A DNA stretch of 64,000 nt from Bacteroidaceae bacterium (GCA_017481875.1 JAFUOP010000018.1:1-64000); one strand, 5' to 3'. Positions 36,458 to 45,418 are shown, numbered from the stretch's first letter. Translations and numbers: made by a program. Notes: generated by a model from the letters alone, not told the origin.

Positions 36458-39397
36458 ATGAAACCATTTTTGAAGATTGTAACCGACGACTTATATACCC
36501 GTTTGAATGGAAATTTTGAAGGGGTGGCAATGGTGTTCCCTAACAAGCGTGCAGGCCTGTTCTTCAACGAATACCTGCTTGAAAAAATAGGCGACGGAGC
36601 TGCATGGAGCCCCGCTTGCATTACAATCAGTGAGTTATTCGAAGAGTGTTCAGACAGCATAATTGCCGACCCTGTGTTGCTTGTAAGTAAACTGCACAAG
36701 GTGTATATGCAACATACAGGTAGCAAGGAGAGCCTCGACAAGTTTTACTATTGGGGTGAGATGCTTGTAAAGGATTTCGATGATGTAGATAAAAATCTTG
36801 CCAATGCAAAGCAACTTTTTGCCAACATAGAGGATTTACACAAATTGGGCACTGCCAAAGATATTCTTAACGAGGAGCAACAAAAGGCTGTACAACAATT
36901 TTTCACAAATTTTGCTCCACAAAAAAAGAGCGAGCTTAAAGAGAAATTCAAAAACACGTGGGAGGTACTACACAATATTTATACATCGTTCAGAGAGGTG
37001 CTAAAAAATGAACAACTTGCCTATGAAGGAATGCTATACCGCGATGTTATTGAGAAAGAAAAGGGGTTGAATCTTGCCTACGACAAATATGTATTTGTTG
37101 GGTTCAATGCTTTAAACGGTGCCGAAAAGGAGCTGTTTAATATTATAAAGAAAGAGGGAAAGGCACTCTTTTACTGGGACTACGACAAGCACTATACCGA
37201 TAATTTACAGCACGAGGCCGGGCATTTTATGCGCACGAACCTGCAACGCTACCCCAATGCACTCAGCGGCGACCTTTTCAATAATATTGCAAAGGAGAAA
37301 AAGGTTACATTTATATCGACTGGCAGCGACAATATTCAAACACGTTATATACCACAGTGGTTAAAAGAGAATTTGAGGGAAAAGGAGATAGAAACAGCTA
37401 TAGTACTGTGCGATGAAACAATGCTGGAGTCGGTACTGCACACACTGCCCGCAGAGGTTAATGAAAGGAAACTTAAAAACCTTAATGTAACAATGGGATT
37501 CCCCATCTCGCATACACCGGTATTTAGCCTTGCAAAATTGCTTGTCGACCTACAAACTCGTGGATACGACAAACGTCAAGAGAGATATACCCTCACTGCA
37601 GTGGAAAGAATTTTGAAGCACCCGTATATTATACAGAGCAGCCCCAATGCAATAGAACTACGTGAAAGATTGCTAAACGAAAAAAGATTCTTCCCTTCTA
37701 CAGAAGAATTGTGTTGCGATGATATTCTTGCACTGGCATTTTCACACCCCGAAAACAACACAGAGTGGATAAGGAATATTGCCGCACTGATTTATGCAAT
37801 AGCAAATAGCAGAACCGAGATTGGAGATATAAGTCAGGACCTTTACGAGGAGCTCTTTTGCGAGGCTCTTTTAAAAGCACACAACCAGACACAACGCCTG
37901 CTTGCCCTGCTTGACAACGGAGATATTGAACTGCAACAATCGTCGCTCGGCAGCCTGCTGTTGCGCATTTTATCACAACAGAGCATGCCGTTCCACGGTG
38001 AGCCGGTGGTGGGATTGCAAATAATGGGACTGCTTGAAACACGTAACCTCGATTTCAAGAATATTATCATATTGGCAGCAAGTGAGGGTAACCTTCCCAA
38101 GAACAGTAGCGACAACTCATTTATACCATACAACCTACGCCGTGCTTTTGGGCTTACAATGAGTGAGCACCGCGACTCTATCTATGCATACTATTTCTAT
38201 CGTCTGCTGCAAAGGGCCGAGAATGTAACCGTAGTATATAATAGTTCAACGGAAAGCAAAAACAAAGGAGAGTGCTCGCGTTACCTGCAACAAATACTTG
38301 GCGAGAACCTCTACAATGTAAAACGCCTGCACCTGGAAGCAGAACAGACAAACATAGATTTTGAGCCTAAAGCTGTGGAGAAGGACGCAAACATTATGCA
38401 AACGCTTTATGAGAAATTCAACATATACACCAACAAAGAGGCTTATGCTCTATCGCCATCGGGTATAAACAAGTACCTCGAATGTGAACTGAAGTTCTTC
38501 TATTATTTTATATTGGGCTTGAAAAAGTTCAATGAGGTGAGCACAGATTTGGAAGCAAACGATTTTGGCGACATATTCCACCTTGCAGCAAAATTAATGT
38601 ATGACGAAATTACTACAAAAGGCAATGGAGTAATAGAAAAAGAGGACCTGCAAAAGTATGAGGACAACCCTTTACTGCTTCTAAAGCACATAGAGAATGC
38701 ATACAAAGAACTTTTCTTTAAAAAAGACAACAAGCCCGTCTATAACGGAGAGCAGATTATAAATAAAAGAGTTATGCTCCGCTTTATGCAGCGTCTCATA
38801 AAAATGGACAAAGCACATACACCATATATATATATTGGTGGTGAAAAAAGAGTAGAATTCCCATATTCTTTTAAAAGTATTAATGGAAAAGATATTAAGA
38901 TTAAAATTGGTGGAAATATTGACCGAATTGATGCCAAGAATAAAACACTTACCATTATAGACTACAAAACAGGACGAGACAAATTGCAAGATAAAAAGAG
39001 TACGCTCAGCGAAATTTTTGCACACGAAGGCGACAGCGCAGGTTACCGTTTCCAGGCACTGCTATACTCTGTAGCTGTGATTGAGCAATTGAACGATGGC
39101 CACGACTACAGCAACCACAAAGACTTCAATTGGATTGAAAAAGTGAAACAAGCGTGCATAGAGAAAGTTGTGCCGGAGCTCATCTATATTATAAGAAAAG
39201 ACAATGCGATGCACGAGGATTTTGTTGTCGATATTAACGACAAGCCAATAGAGAATGCCGCAGATTTAAAGGAAGATTTCCTAAGTCGCCTGGAAAGTGT
39301 GTTGCAAGATATTTTCAACAACGAGAAGTCGTTTACACCCACAGATAAAAAGGAGCGTTGCCACTATTGCGAATACAAGGGTATTTGTGGCAGATAG
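36458..39397 (+). CDS. addB: AddB-like PD-(D/E)XK nuclease subunit
   Basis: Partner of AddA, 979 residues. The N-terminal helicase-like part begins MKPFLKIVTDDLYTRL and VFPNKRAGLFFNEYL but lacks a recognisable Walker A, as expected for many Bacteroidota AddB proteins. The C-terminal nuclease has GGNIDRIDAKNKTLTIIDYK (about 830). Four cysteines that would form the AddB iron-sulfur staple are visible: one in KYLECELKFFYYF near 675 and three in the terminal CHYCEYKGIC. It is translated just after addA. No Chi-like recognition information is readable. Confidence 0.9.
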   Translation: MKPFLKIVTDDLYTRLNGNFEGVAMVFPNKRAGLFFNEYLLEKIGDGAAWSPACITISELFEECSDSIIADPVLLVSKLHKVYMQHTGSKESLDKFYYWGEMLVKDFDDVDKNLANAKQLFANIEDLHKLGTAKDILNEEQQKAVQQFFTNFAPQKKSELKEKFKNTWEVLHNIYTSFREVLKNEQLAYEGMLYRDVIEKEKGLNLAYDKYVFVGFNALNGAEKELFNIIKKEGKALFYWDYDKHYTDNLQHEAGHFMRTNLQRYPNALSGDLFNNIAKEKKVTFISTGSDNIQTRYIPQWLKENLREKEIETAIVLCDETMLESVLHTLPAEVNERKLKNLNVTMGFPISHTPVFSLAKLLVDLQTRGYDKRQERYTLTAVERILKHPYIIQSSPNAIELRERLLNEKRFFPSTEELCCDDILALAFSHPENNTEWIRNIAALIYAIANSRTEIGDISQDLYEELFCEALLKAHNQTQRLLALLDNGDIELQQSSLGSLLLRILSQQSMPFHGEPVVGLQIMGLLETRNLDFKNIIILAASEGNLPKNSSDNSFIPYNLRRAFGLTMSEHRDSIYAYYFYRLLQRAENVTVVYNSSTESKNKGECSRYLQQILGENLYNVKRLHLEAEQTNIDFEPKAVEKDANIMQTLYEKFNIYTNKEAYALSPSGINKYLECELKFFYYFILGLKKFNEVSTDLEANDFGDIFHLAAKLMYDEITTKGNGVIEKEDLQKYEDNPLLLLKHIENAYKELFFKKDNKPVYNGEQIINKRVMLRFMQRLIKMDKAHTPYIYIGGEKRVEFPYSFKSINGKDIKIKIGGNIDRIDAKNKTLTIIDYKTGRDKLQDKKSTLSEIFAHEGDSAGYRFQALLYSVAVIEQLNDGHDYSNHKDFNWIEKVKQACIEKVVPELIYIIRKDNAMHEDFVVDINDKPIENAADLKEDFLSRLESVLQDIFNNEKSFTPTDKKERCHYCEYKGICGR

Positions 39398-39412
39398 TTC
39401 TGTTTTTCATAT

Positions 39413-39431
39413 TGTGCACACTTTGTGCACA
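39413..39431. repeat. Two TGTGCACA palindromes 11 bp apart
   Basis: TGTGCACA occurs at 39413-39420 and 39424-39431, one helical turn apart, 16 bp after the addB stop. They could bind a protein as tandem sites or fold into a hairpin. No U-run follows, so terminator function is weakly supported. Confidence 0.35.
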
Positions 39432-39444
39432 CAAAAATAGTATA

Positions 39445-39470
39445 AAATGCGTAGAAATGCACCGAAATGC
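39445..39470. repeat. Three AAATGC repeats with 10-bp period
   Basis: AAATGC recurs at 39445-39450, 39455-39460 and 39465-39470 with 4-bp spacers. It lies between addB and the U32 gene and upstream of a candidate small RNA. The helical phasing is suggestive of a binding site, but three short copies may be chance. Confidence 0.3.
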
Positions 39471-39561
39471 GGTTTTTATTTTTGTTAAAAACAAATAAAA
39501 TAGCGTTTTATACTTTTTTAACTTATTGAAAACAAACTTTTTACCCCGCCGTATGTTCTAT

Positions 39562-41502
39562 TTATGTGTTTTTCATAGTAATAGATTTGGCGGTAGTGTC
39601 CACTTGTGAAAGCCGACACCCGAACGGGTAAAAGCGTTTACTCGGGTAAGCTACATTCCCTCCCCTTGGAATGTAGCTTTTGTATTTTTCTGCAGTTACG
39701 GTCATAAGACACTCTTTGCAATTGAAATGGAGCCGGAAGCGTCGGCCATCGGCCGATACAAGGAAATAAGGTTCTTTATATGGAGATTTTTCACCTGTTT
39801 TTGTACACCACCCCATTGAATATTTTATACAATGCTTACAATACATTATTGGCCGGCCTTCTTGGGGTTGTAATTCATAGGCCGGGGCTACGGATTGTGC
39901 ACCTCGTTCGGTGTAGAATGCACGAGCCAGGCTATTGGACACATTTCCGGTATAGTCTATAGTGGTGCTTATAAGTGGTGCTTTTGCTATAGATGGCATT
40001 GCTTCACGCCGGTTATGGCTGTGCAAGGCTGCAATCAGGCTATCGCACAAGCGGCGACGCATATCTGAGAGCAAAGACGATGGTACAAACCAATTTTCAT
40101 TGTATTCTATTGCTATGGTTGAAACCTCAAACGGTGTATTGCCCCATTTTTTTAGTTGCGCGTTTATGTTGCCTTGCTGGGGAGCACGTGCCTCCTCTTT
40201 TTCCATTTTTGCATCGACAATGCAGGTGATGCCACTTTCGGTTGTGGCAGTGAGGGAAAAGCCCACGGGAGTATCAGCAAATGTGAGTGTCAATGGAAGA
40301 CGACGTGGAGCAAGCGGGCGGGAGAGGCTTCGTTCAAACTCACAATCGTAGTTACGATAAAGAATTGTCCCAGGCTGCAATGGAGGCATATTTTGCGGGA
40401 ACACCCTATTACCATCTACTTTATTTATATGAAAGCCTTGCAACTTTCCATCGGGGGCAATGAAACAGGCTCCGTCGCCATTATTAAAAGCACCACCTAC
40501 CACAGTGAAGAAACCCCGCGACACAAATTTTACACGCCCGACATACTCTCCTATGGATTTGGGCGTGTAGAATGAAGTTATATCGCCACGCTTTCCATCG
40601 AGGAAATAGTTGGTAAAACCACGATTGAAGCTTTTTGCTGGCGATGGTATAAAGTGCGGTGCCACAGTACCGTATGATGCGCGAATAAAACAGGCACGAC
40701 GGGTGAATATTTCATCGAGACAACTGCGATAGTATGCAGTAATATTCTTAACGTATGAAGAATCTTTTAATCTTCCCTCTATTTTTAATGATGTAACACC
40801 GGCATCGAGCATATCCTCAAGCATTGCGCTGCGGTTCATATCTTTTAACGACAACAGGTGTTTATCTTTTTTTATTATGTTACCATCGGAATCTACCAAT
40901 GTAAAAGGGAGACGACAAAACTGCGCACAAGCACCACGGTTAGCACTACGCCCAAAACAGTGCTGTGATGCGTAGCAGCGACCACTGTAGCTCACACACA
41001 ATGCACCGTGGACAAAAACCTCAAGCTCGGTATCGGGCACAGCATTGTGTATCTCGGATATCTGCTGCAGAGTGAGTTCACGTGCAAGAACCACGCGCGG
41101 GAAGCCTGTCTGCGCAAGAAAGCGGGCCTTTTCCACCGTGCAGTTATCCATTTGAGTGCTGCAATGCAATTGTATGGGCGGTATATTCATTTTTGTGATT
41201 GCAAAATCCTGCACTATGAGAGCATCTACTCCAATATTGTACAATTGGGTTATAAGTCGCTCGGCAGGCTCAATCTCCTCGTCGGTAAGTATAGTATTAA
41301 GGGTTACATATACTTTCACACCGAATATATGTGCATAATTTACAAGGCGTGCAATATCTTCTACAGTATTACCCGCAGCTTGTCTTGCACCAAATTGCGC
41401 TGCACCAATATAAACAGCATCGGCACCGCAGTCTATGGCAGCAATACCGGTTTCTACATTGCGTGCAGGAGCTAGAAGCTCTATCTTGCGAGGTTTAAAC
41501 AT
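39562..41502 (-). CDS. U32-family protein (RlhA-like, prephenate-dependent RNA hydroxylation)
   Basis: A 646-residue U32 peptidase-family protein with the C-terminal DUF3656 region. The closest characterised relative by layout is E. coli RlhA, which acts in 23S rRNA C2501 hydroxylation, so an RNA-hydroxylation role is more likely than proteolysis. Motifs: IELLAPARNVETGIAAIDCG at the start, the cysteine-rich LCVSYSGRCYASQHCFGRSA then NRGACAQFCRLPF near 165-200, SLKIEGRLKD near 238, and YCKHCIKYSMGWCTKTG near 555. The usual family end is around CLMTVTAE near 600. The last 41 residues look unlike the family and are encoded by DNA that forms a plus-strand terminator structure. Promoter at 41524-41556. 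Confidence 0.88.
   Translation of the reverse strand: MFKPRKIELLAPARNVETGIAAIDCGADAVYIGAAQFGARQAAGNTVEDIARLVNYAHIFGVKVYVTLNTILTDEEIEPAERLITQLYNIGVDALIVQDFAITKMNIPPIQLHCSTQMDNCTVEKARFLAQTGFPRVVLARELTLQQISEIHNAVPDTELEVFVHGALCVSYSGRCYASQHCFGRSANRGACAQFCRLPFTLVDSDGNIIKKDKHLLSLKDMNRSAMLEDMLDAGVTSLKIEGRLKDSSYVKNITAYYRSCLDEIFTRRACFIRASYGTVAPHFIPSPAKSFNRGFTNYFLDGKRGDITSFYTPKSIGEYVGRVKFVSRGFFTVVGGAFNNGDGACFIAPDGKLQGFHINKVDGNRVFPQNMPPLQPGTILYRNYDCEFERSLSRPLAPRRLPLTLTFADTPVGFSLTATTESGITCIVDAKMEKEEARAPQQGNINAQLKKWGNTPFEVSTIAIEYNENWFVPSSLLSDMRRRLCDSLIAALHSHNRREAMPSIAKAPLISTTIDYTGNVSNSLARAFYTERGAQSVAPAYELQPQEGRPIMYCKHCIKYSMGWCTKTGEKSPYKEPYFLVSADGRRFRLHFNCKECLMTVTAEKYKSYIPRGGNVAYPSKRFYPFGCRLSQVDTTAKSITMKNT
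39594..39690 (+). ncRNA. Candidate small RNA with rho-independent terminator, antisense to the U32 gene end
   Basis: On the plus strand a nested structure is visible: ACCCGA (39618-39623) pairs with TCGGGT (39642-39647) enclosing GTAAA/TTTAC (39628-39632, 39637-39641). Next comes a perfect 12-bp hairpin (39648-39659 with 39668-39679) and a T-rich tail TTTTGTATTTTT. GTGTC (39596) can alternatively pair with GACAC (39615). A -7-like TAGATTTG lies at 39582-39589 with a poor -33. The U-run exists only on the plus strand, so this is either the 3' end of the addAB transcript or a separate RNA. It overlaps the last 41 codons of the minus-strand U32 gene. No known RNA family is recognised. Confidence 0.45.
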
Positions 41503-41523
41503 ATATAATATTATTTGTAAATG

Positions 41524-41556
41524 CGAAGATAGTGCTTTTTTATCAGCTATTTCAAA
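41524..41556 (-). promoter_or_regulatory. Promoter of the U32 gene
   Basis: TTTG (41553-41556) and TATCTTCG (41524-41531) are separated by 21 bp on the minus strand. The leader is about 20 nt. Confidence 0.6.
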
Positions 41557-41604
41557 AGGAGTGTATTAAATGAGACTTTACACTTAATTTTTATTGATAA
41601 AACT

Positions 41605-41635
41605 ATTGCCGACAGAGCTTTTTTTATTATTTTTG
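41605..41635 (+). promoter_or_regulatory. Promoter abutting the HU-SPOR gene start
   Basis: ATTG (41605-41608) lies 19 bp before TATTTTTG (41628-41635), which fully matches TAnnTTTG. The box ends four bases before the GTG start codon at 41640, so the predicted transcript begins at or next to the start codon. Confidence 0.5.
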
Positions 41636-41639
41636 CTAC

Positions 41640-42668
41640 GTGGAAAATTTAATAAAATACATATCGTATCTGGTTGCGCGACACAACTGCGTGATTATAC
41701 CGGGAATGGGTGCATTTCTGGCCGATGAGGTGCCGGCTCACTATAATGTAGAGGAACGTGTTTTTGTGCCCCCCTACCGCACTATGCGTTTTAACCCACA
41801 GGTGAAAGCTGATGACGCTTTGCTCATTTCGGAATACATAGACCGCGAGCAGCTTACATACGAAGAAGCTGGCAAGAAAATGAATAACGAGATTGATGCT
41901 CTGCACAAAGCTCTCACACACAACAGCATTGTTCGCTTTGGCGAATTGGGTACTTTCCATATGAATATAAAGGGAGAGGTGTCGTTTGAAGTTGATGCCA
42001 ACGGCATTGACGACCCTGCCAATTTTGGTTTTGAACCTTTTGCATTTCCTTTATTACGCGACTGCGAAGAGAGGAAGATTATCATAAAGCACCGCGACCT
42101 AGGCAAATATATTGCAATAGCAGCAGCAATCATACTCACATTTATTTTTGTAACTCCAATAAGCGACAGCGCATACAAGAAGAGCATGCAAGCATCGTTT
42201 ACCGGCTTTGCATCTAACGAACAAATATCTCTTATGCAGCAGGTTGGTGCTGTAGCACCCAGGCAGGTAACCAACAAGGTTGCAAATTGCGAAATTATGC
42301 CTATAGATGCTAATGGGAATATTGCGACTCCTGCAACAAAGGCGCAAGTGGAGCCGGCAGAAATAATAGAAAAAGGGAATATAGTACCATTGGCACCTTC
42401 AGCAATTGAAGAACCGGCTACAGAAAAGATTGAGAATAAAAAAGTTTATCATATAATTGTAGCAAGCTCGCCCAACGAGAGCAACGCCCAGCTTGCAATA
42501 GAGGAGCTATCGGCAAAGATGACTGCAAACTATTCTATTGTAAAGGGTGGCGGAAGACACCGTATTTCAATTGGCGAATACACAACTAACAAAGAAGCTA
42601 TGGAGGCTGCAAAAGAGTTGAAAAGCATCTTCCCCGACGCGTGGGTTCTACAAACAAACGCCCTATAA
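41640..42668 (+). CDS. HU-CCDC81 / SPOR domain membrane protein, GTG start
   Basis: A 342-residue protein typical of Bacteroidota. The N-terminal 125 residues form a tandem HU-like/CCDC81 domain (LIKYISYLVARHNCVIIPGM then GAFLADEVPAHYN; NSIVRFGELGTFHMNIKGEV). One transmembrane helix is at about 155-175 (IAIAAAIILTFIFVTPI). A periplasmic linker leads to a C-terminal SPOR domain from about 268 (KVYHIIVASSPNESNAQLAI; GRHRISIGEY), which binds denuded septal peptidoglycan. A link between nucleoid-like DNA binding and the division site is plausible but inferred. GTG at 41640 is the only start consistent with the family; the preceding codons give no alternative. Confidence 0.85.
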   Translation: MENLIKYISYLVARHNCVIIPGMGAFLADEVPAHYNVEERVFVPPYRTMRFNPQVKADDALLISEYIDREQLTYEEAGKKMNNEIDALHKALTHNSIVRFGELGTFHMNIKGEVSFEVDANGIDDPANFGFEPFAFPLLRDCEERKIIIKHRDLGKYIAIAAAIILTFIFVTPISDSAYKKSMQASFTGFASNEQISLMQQVGAVAPRQVTNKVANCEIMPIDANGNIATPATKAQVEPAEIIEKGNIVPLAPSAIEEPATEKIENKKVYHIIVASSPNESNAQLAIEELSAKMTANYSIVKGGGRHRISIGEYTTNKEAMEAAKELKSIFPDAWVLQTNAL

Positions 42669-43160
42669 ATGAAAAAGATTATCTGCCCAAAGTGCGACCA
42701 CCCTATTGACTTCGACGCAAGCGGCTATGAGGTGGGGCAATCGTTAGTGTTCGAATGTGAGCAATGCCGCAAAAGTTTTACTGTGCGCATAGGTAACGAC
42801 GAGGAGGTTGAGACCGAGGACTTGGGCTACCTCACTGTTGTTGAAAACCGTTTCTGTTTTAAGCAGACTCTTCCGTTGCAAGAGGGCGATAACCTTATAG
42901 GACGCTACAACAAAGGCACGGTGGTTACACTACCCATTGAAACAAGCGACCCAAGCATGGACCGCCGCCACTGCATAGTAAATGTAAAGCGGGGCTATGG
43001 CGATGAACTCATTTATACAATACGCGACAACCAAAGCATTACCGGTACGTTTGTAATGAACCGTATTCTTGGCAACAAAGAGAGGCTACGCATTGAGGCC
43101 GGGGCAATAATTACGCTTGGTGCCACAACGCTCATTCTGCACACACCCGACGAAGAATAA
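42669..43160 (+). CDS. FHA domain protein with N-terminal zinc ribbon
   Basis: A 163-residue cytoplasmic protein. Residues 1-40 hold a zinc-ribbon-like CPKCDHPIDFD with FECEQCRKSFTV (two CxxC pairs). Residues about 75-160 form an FHA phosphothreonine-binding domain: LIGRYNKGTVVTLPI, SDPSMDRRHCIVNV (with the conserved Ser/Arg/His), TGTFVMNRI and IEAGAIITLGATTLIL. It starts directly after the HU-SPOR stop, so the pair is co-transcribed, and FHA may couple to Ser/Thr kinase signalling, though no kinase is in the window. Confidence 0.85.
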   Translation: MKKIICPKCDHPIDFDASGYEVGQSLVFECEQCRKSFTVRIGNDEEVETEDLGYLTVVENRFCFKQTLPLQEGDNLIGRYNKGTVVTLPIETSDPSMDRRHCIVNVKRGYGDELIYTIRDNQSITGTFVMNRILGNKERLRIEAGAIITLGATTLILHTPDEE

Positions 43161-43210
43161 CAGATATAACAACACACGTACAAATCCTCATCGGAGGGTA
43201 TTGACACCAC

Positions 43211-43257
43211 AATACCGGATAAGATGACTGGGCAACACCAATCATTTATCCGGTATT
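43211..43257 (+). terminator. Terminator after the FHA gene
   Basis: A 12-bp stem (43211-43222 with 43246-43257, core ACCGGATAA) extends inward by an ATGA/TCAT pair and is followed by TTTTTAT on the plus strand. Confidence 0.82.
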
Positions 43258-43281
43258 TTTATCGGACAAAAATAAACAGCT

Positions 43282-44637
43282 ATGAAAAGAGACATTATAG
43301 ATTTTGAGAAGGAAAAGGTTTCCACACTCTTCCGCAAATTGCTTATACCCACATTGTGGGGAACAATTTCCATGTGTGCTGTAACAGCTATCGATGGTAT
43401 ATTTGTGGGGCACGGAGTGGGTGCTGACGGTGTAGCGGCTGTAAACATAGTGGTACCGATATACCAGATAATGTCGGGCATTGGGTTGATGATTGGTGCA
43501 GGCTGCTCGGTGGCGGCATCGGTTTATCTATCGCAAAAGAAGGTAAATGTTGCACAGATAAATACATCGCAAGCAATAGCAGTAACCACAATTTTCACGC
43601 TAATATTAAGTATTCTGGTTTTGCTATTCCCTACGTACACGGCAAGGCTGCTTGGCGCATCGGAGACACTGCTAACTCAAGTAGTCGATTATATGCAATG
43701 GATTATGCCCTGCTTTGCTTTTGAGATGTGGGGAATGATAGGACTATTCATAATACGCCTTGACGGCTCGCCCCGCTATGCAATGTGGTGCAACATAATA
43801 CCCACAACACTTAATGCCGTTCTCGACTGGCTCTTTATATTCCCGCTTGGTATGGGGGTGAAGGGAGCTGCCATAGCCACCGGCATAAGTATTATCATTG
43901 GTGGAATTATGGCATTGGCCTACCTGCTTTTTTATGCCGACACTTTAAGGCTGGTTCCGCTTAAAATGAGCCGCAAGAGTGCCATGCTTGCTCTCCGCAA
44001 CATTGGCTATCAATGCAAGATTGGTTCATCTTCGTTATTTGGTGAGCTTACACTTGCCATACTATTTTTTGTGGGTAATCATATATTTATGAAATACTTG
44101 GGCGATGACGGAGTTGGTGCCTTTGGCATTGCGTGCTACTATACACCATTCTTTTTTATGTTTGGCAACGCTGTGGTGCAATCGGCACAACCCATTATAA
44201 GTTACAATTACGGAATATATCGCTGGAAGGAGATAAAAGAGGCACGCAAGCTGCTACTTGCAACATCTGTTTCTATTGGATTGTGTGTAGCATTGTTATT
44301 TATATTTATCCCTAAGGTATTGGTTGCACTGTTTGTCGATACCGCAAGCAGTGCCGGGCAGATAGCCATAGAGGGTTTCCCTTATATTGCTACGGGCATT
44401 ATTTTCTTTATATTGAATGTTGCTATAGTAGGTTATTACCAAAGTATTGAAAAAATAGAGCACGCCACCGTTTTAGTATTTTTACGTGGTTTTGTGTTGC
44501 TTATTCCCTCATTTATTTTTCTTCCTAAGCTACTCGGCACCGAAGGAATATGGCTGGCAATGCCACTGGCCGAAGTTTTAACAACACTTGTAATTGCAGT
44601 GCTGTTTTTTAGAAACAGATTAAAAGGTGTTGAGTAA
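43282..44637 (+). CDS. MATE-family efflux transporter
   Basis: A 451-residue inner-membrane protein with about twelve helices arranged in two MATE repeats. Repeat 1 has LIPTLWGTISMCAVTAIDGI then FVGHGVGADGVAAVNIVVPI and GAGCSVAASVYLSQKK. Repeat 2 has GSSSLFGELTLAILFFVGN and AVVQSAQPIISYNYGI near 300. MATE proteins export cationic drugs or metabolites using Na+ or H+. It stands behind the terminator at 43211-43257 and faces the glycerophosphodiesterase gene across an 8-bp gap with no terminator visible. Confidence 0.9.
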   Translation: MKRDIIDFEKEKVSTLFRKLLIPTLWGTISMCAVTAIDGIFVGHGVGADGVAAVNIVVPIYQIMSGIGLMIGAGCSVAASVYLSQKKVNVAQINTSQAIAVTTIFTLILSILVLLFPTYTARLLGASETLLTQVVDYMQWIMPCFAFEMWGMIGLFIIRLDGSPRYAMWCNIIPTTLNAVLDWLFIFPLGMGVKGAAIATGISIIIGGIMALAYLLFYADTLRLVPLKMSRKSAMLALRNIGYQCKIGSSSLFGELTLAILFFVGNHIFMKYLGDDGVGAFGIACYYTPFFFMFGNAVVQSAQPIISYNYGIYRWKEIKEARKLLLATSVSIGLCVALLFIFIPKVLVALFVDTASSAGQIAIEGFPYIATGIIFFILNVAIVGYYQSIEKIEHATVLVFLRGFVLLIPSFIFLPKLLGTEGIWLAMPLAEVLTTLVIAVLFFRNRLKGVE

Positions 44638-44645
44638 AAAAAGAA

Positions 44646-45416
44646 TTAGGGTTTTATATCATCGGTATATATCATTTTTACCCTGTCTACATCGTGGAAT
44701 TTATTGCAAGGAATTTCCGTGTAGTTGTTTACAGTAAAAAGTGCGATATTAAATGTAGCCAAAGCATCGATTATGCGGAAAGCCATATTGTCGAGCCCAC
44801 CCACATACATTGTTATCCAATCGATTTTGGGACCTCTGAAAAACGGGTGCAATAGAAGGTGTTTCACAAGCGACTCGTTTAAATCGGTTGCCATACAGGA
44901 ATAAAATACACGATAATAGCCCTGTGAACGCAATTCTGCATAATCCTCATAGGAAAAAGCCTCTACCAACGTGCGTTTTTTAAGGTGTGGAAAGTTACGT
45001 GCAAGCAGCTCGGGAGAGGATATTTTATCTGTTACAAGATATATTGTTGTATCATTCTCAAAAATCTCATTTATATCCGCAGCCGATAATGGTGTGTATT
45101 TACCCAATATTCGGCGTGAAGAAAAATCGGCAAACGTGGGGGCTGTATCGCCCTTGTGTTCAAAGCCTGTAATTTTATTGAACAGTTCCCAGTCGTGCGC
45201 TGCAACCATTATACTGTCGGAGGTTATAGAAAAGTCTATTTCAATATAGCGATAACCGTTGGCCACAGATTTTTTTATTGCTTCAAGGGAATTTGTATAT
45301 CTATGGCTTTCAATACCGCCTCCACCGTGAGCTATTAGCTCAATGGGCGACAACTCCTCCCTGCCACTACAGGCAACAAGGAAGAGAGCCAGGAGTATGA
45401 ATATCGAGCGTCTCAT
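44646..45416 (-). CDS. Glycerophosphodiester phosphodiesterase-like lipoprotein
   Basis: A 256-residue predicted lipoprotein (lipobox ALFLVAC near residue 16) with the GDPD TIM-barrel signature: IELIAHGGGGIESHRYTNSL (catalytic His and Glu-like region), RYIEIDFSITSD and MVAAHDWELFNKITG with the second His. Such enzymes release glycerol 3-phosphate and an alcohol from phospholipid head-group diesters, and being lipid-anchored it probably works in the periplasm. Typical GDPDs have HRG and ENT; here HGG and TNSL replace them, as in some Bacteroidales members. It is last in the tonB-C / peptidase / GDPD operon, two bases after the peptidase gene. Confidence 0.82.
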   Translation of the reverse strand: MRRSIFILLALFLVACSGREELSPIELIAHGGGGIESHRYTNSLEAIKKSVANGYRYIEIDFSITSDSIMVAAHDWELFNKITGFEHKGDTAPTFADFSSRRILGKYTPLSAADINEIFENDTTIYLVTDKISSPELLARNFPHLKKRTLVEAFSYEDYAELRSQGYYRVFYSCMATDLNESLVKHLLLHPFFRGPKIDWITMYVGGLDNMAFRIIDALATFNIALFTVNNYTEIPCNKFHDVDRVKMIYTDDIKP

Positions 45417-45418
45417 TA

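Noticed and set aside
39445-39470. Short regular repeats considered as a CRISPR array
   Set aside because: Units are only 6 bp with 4-bp spacers and three copies, and no cas genes are present. This is not a CRISPR.
39398-39690. SRP RNA, tmRNA or classic 6S RNA near addB
   Set aside because: The diagnostic SRP tetraloop region, the tmRNA tag frame and the 6S central bubble are not recognisable.
39562-39700. Frameshift or assembly error at the U32 gene end
   Set aside because: The frame is continuous to a normal stop and the DNA there has its own coherent hairpin structure, so an error is not needed to explain the tail.
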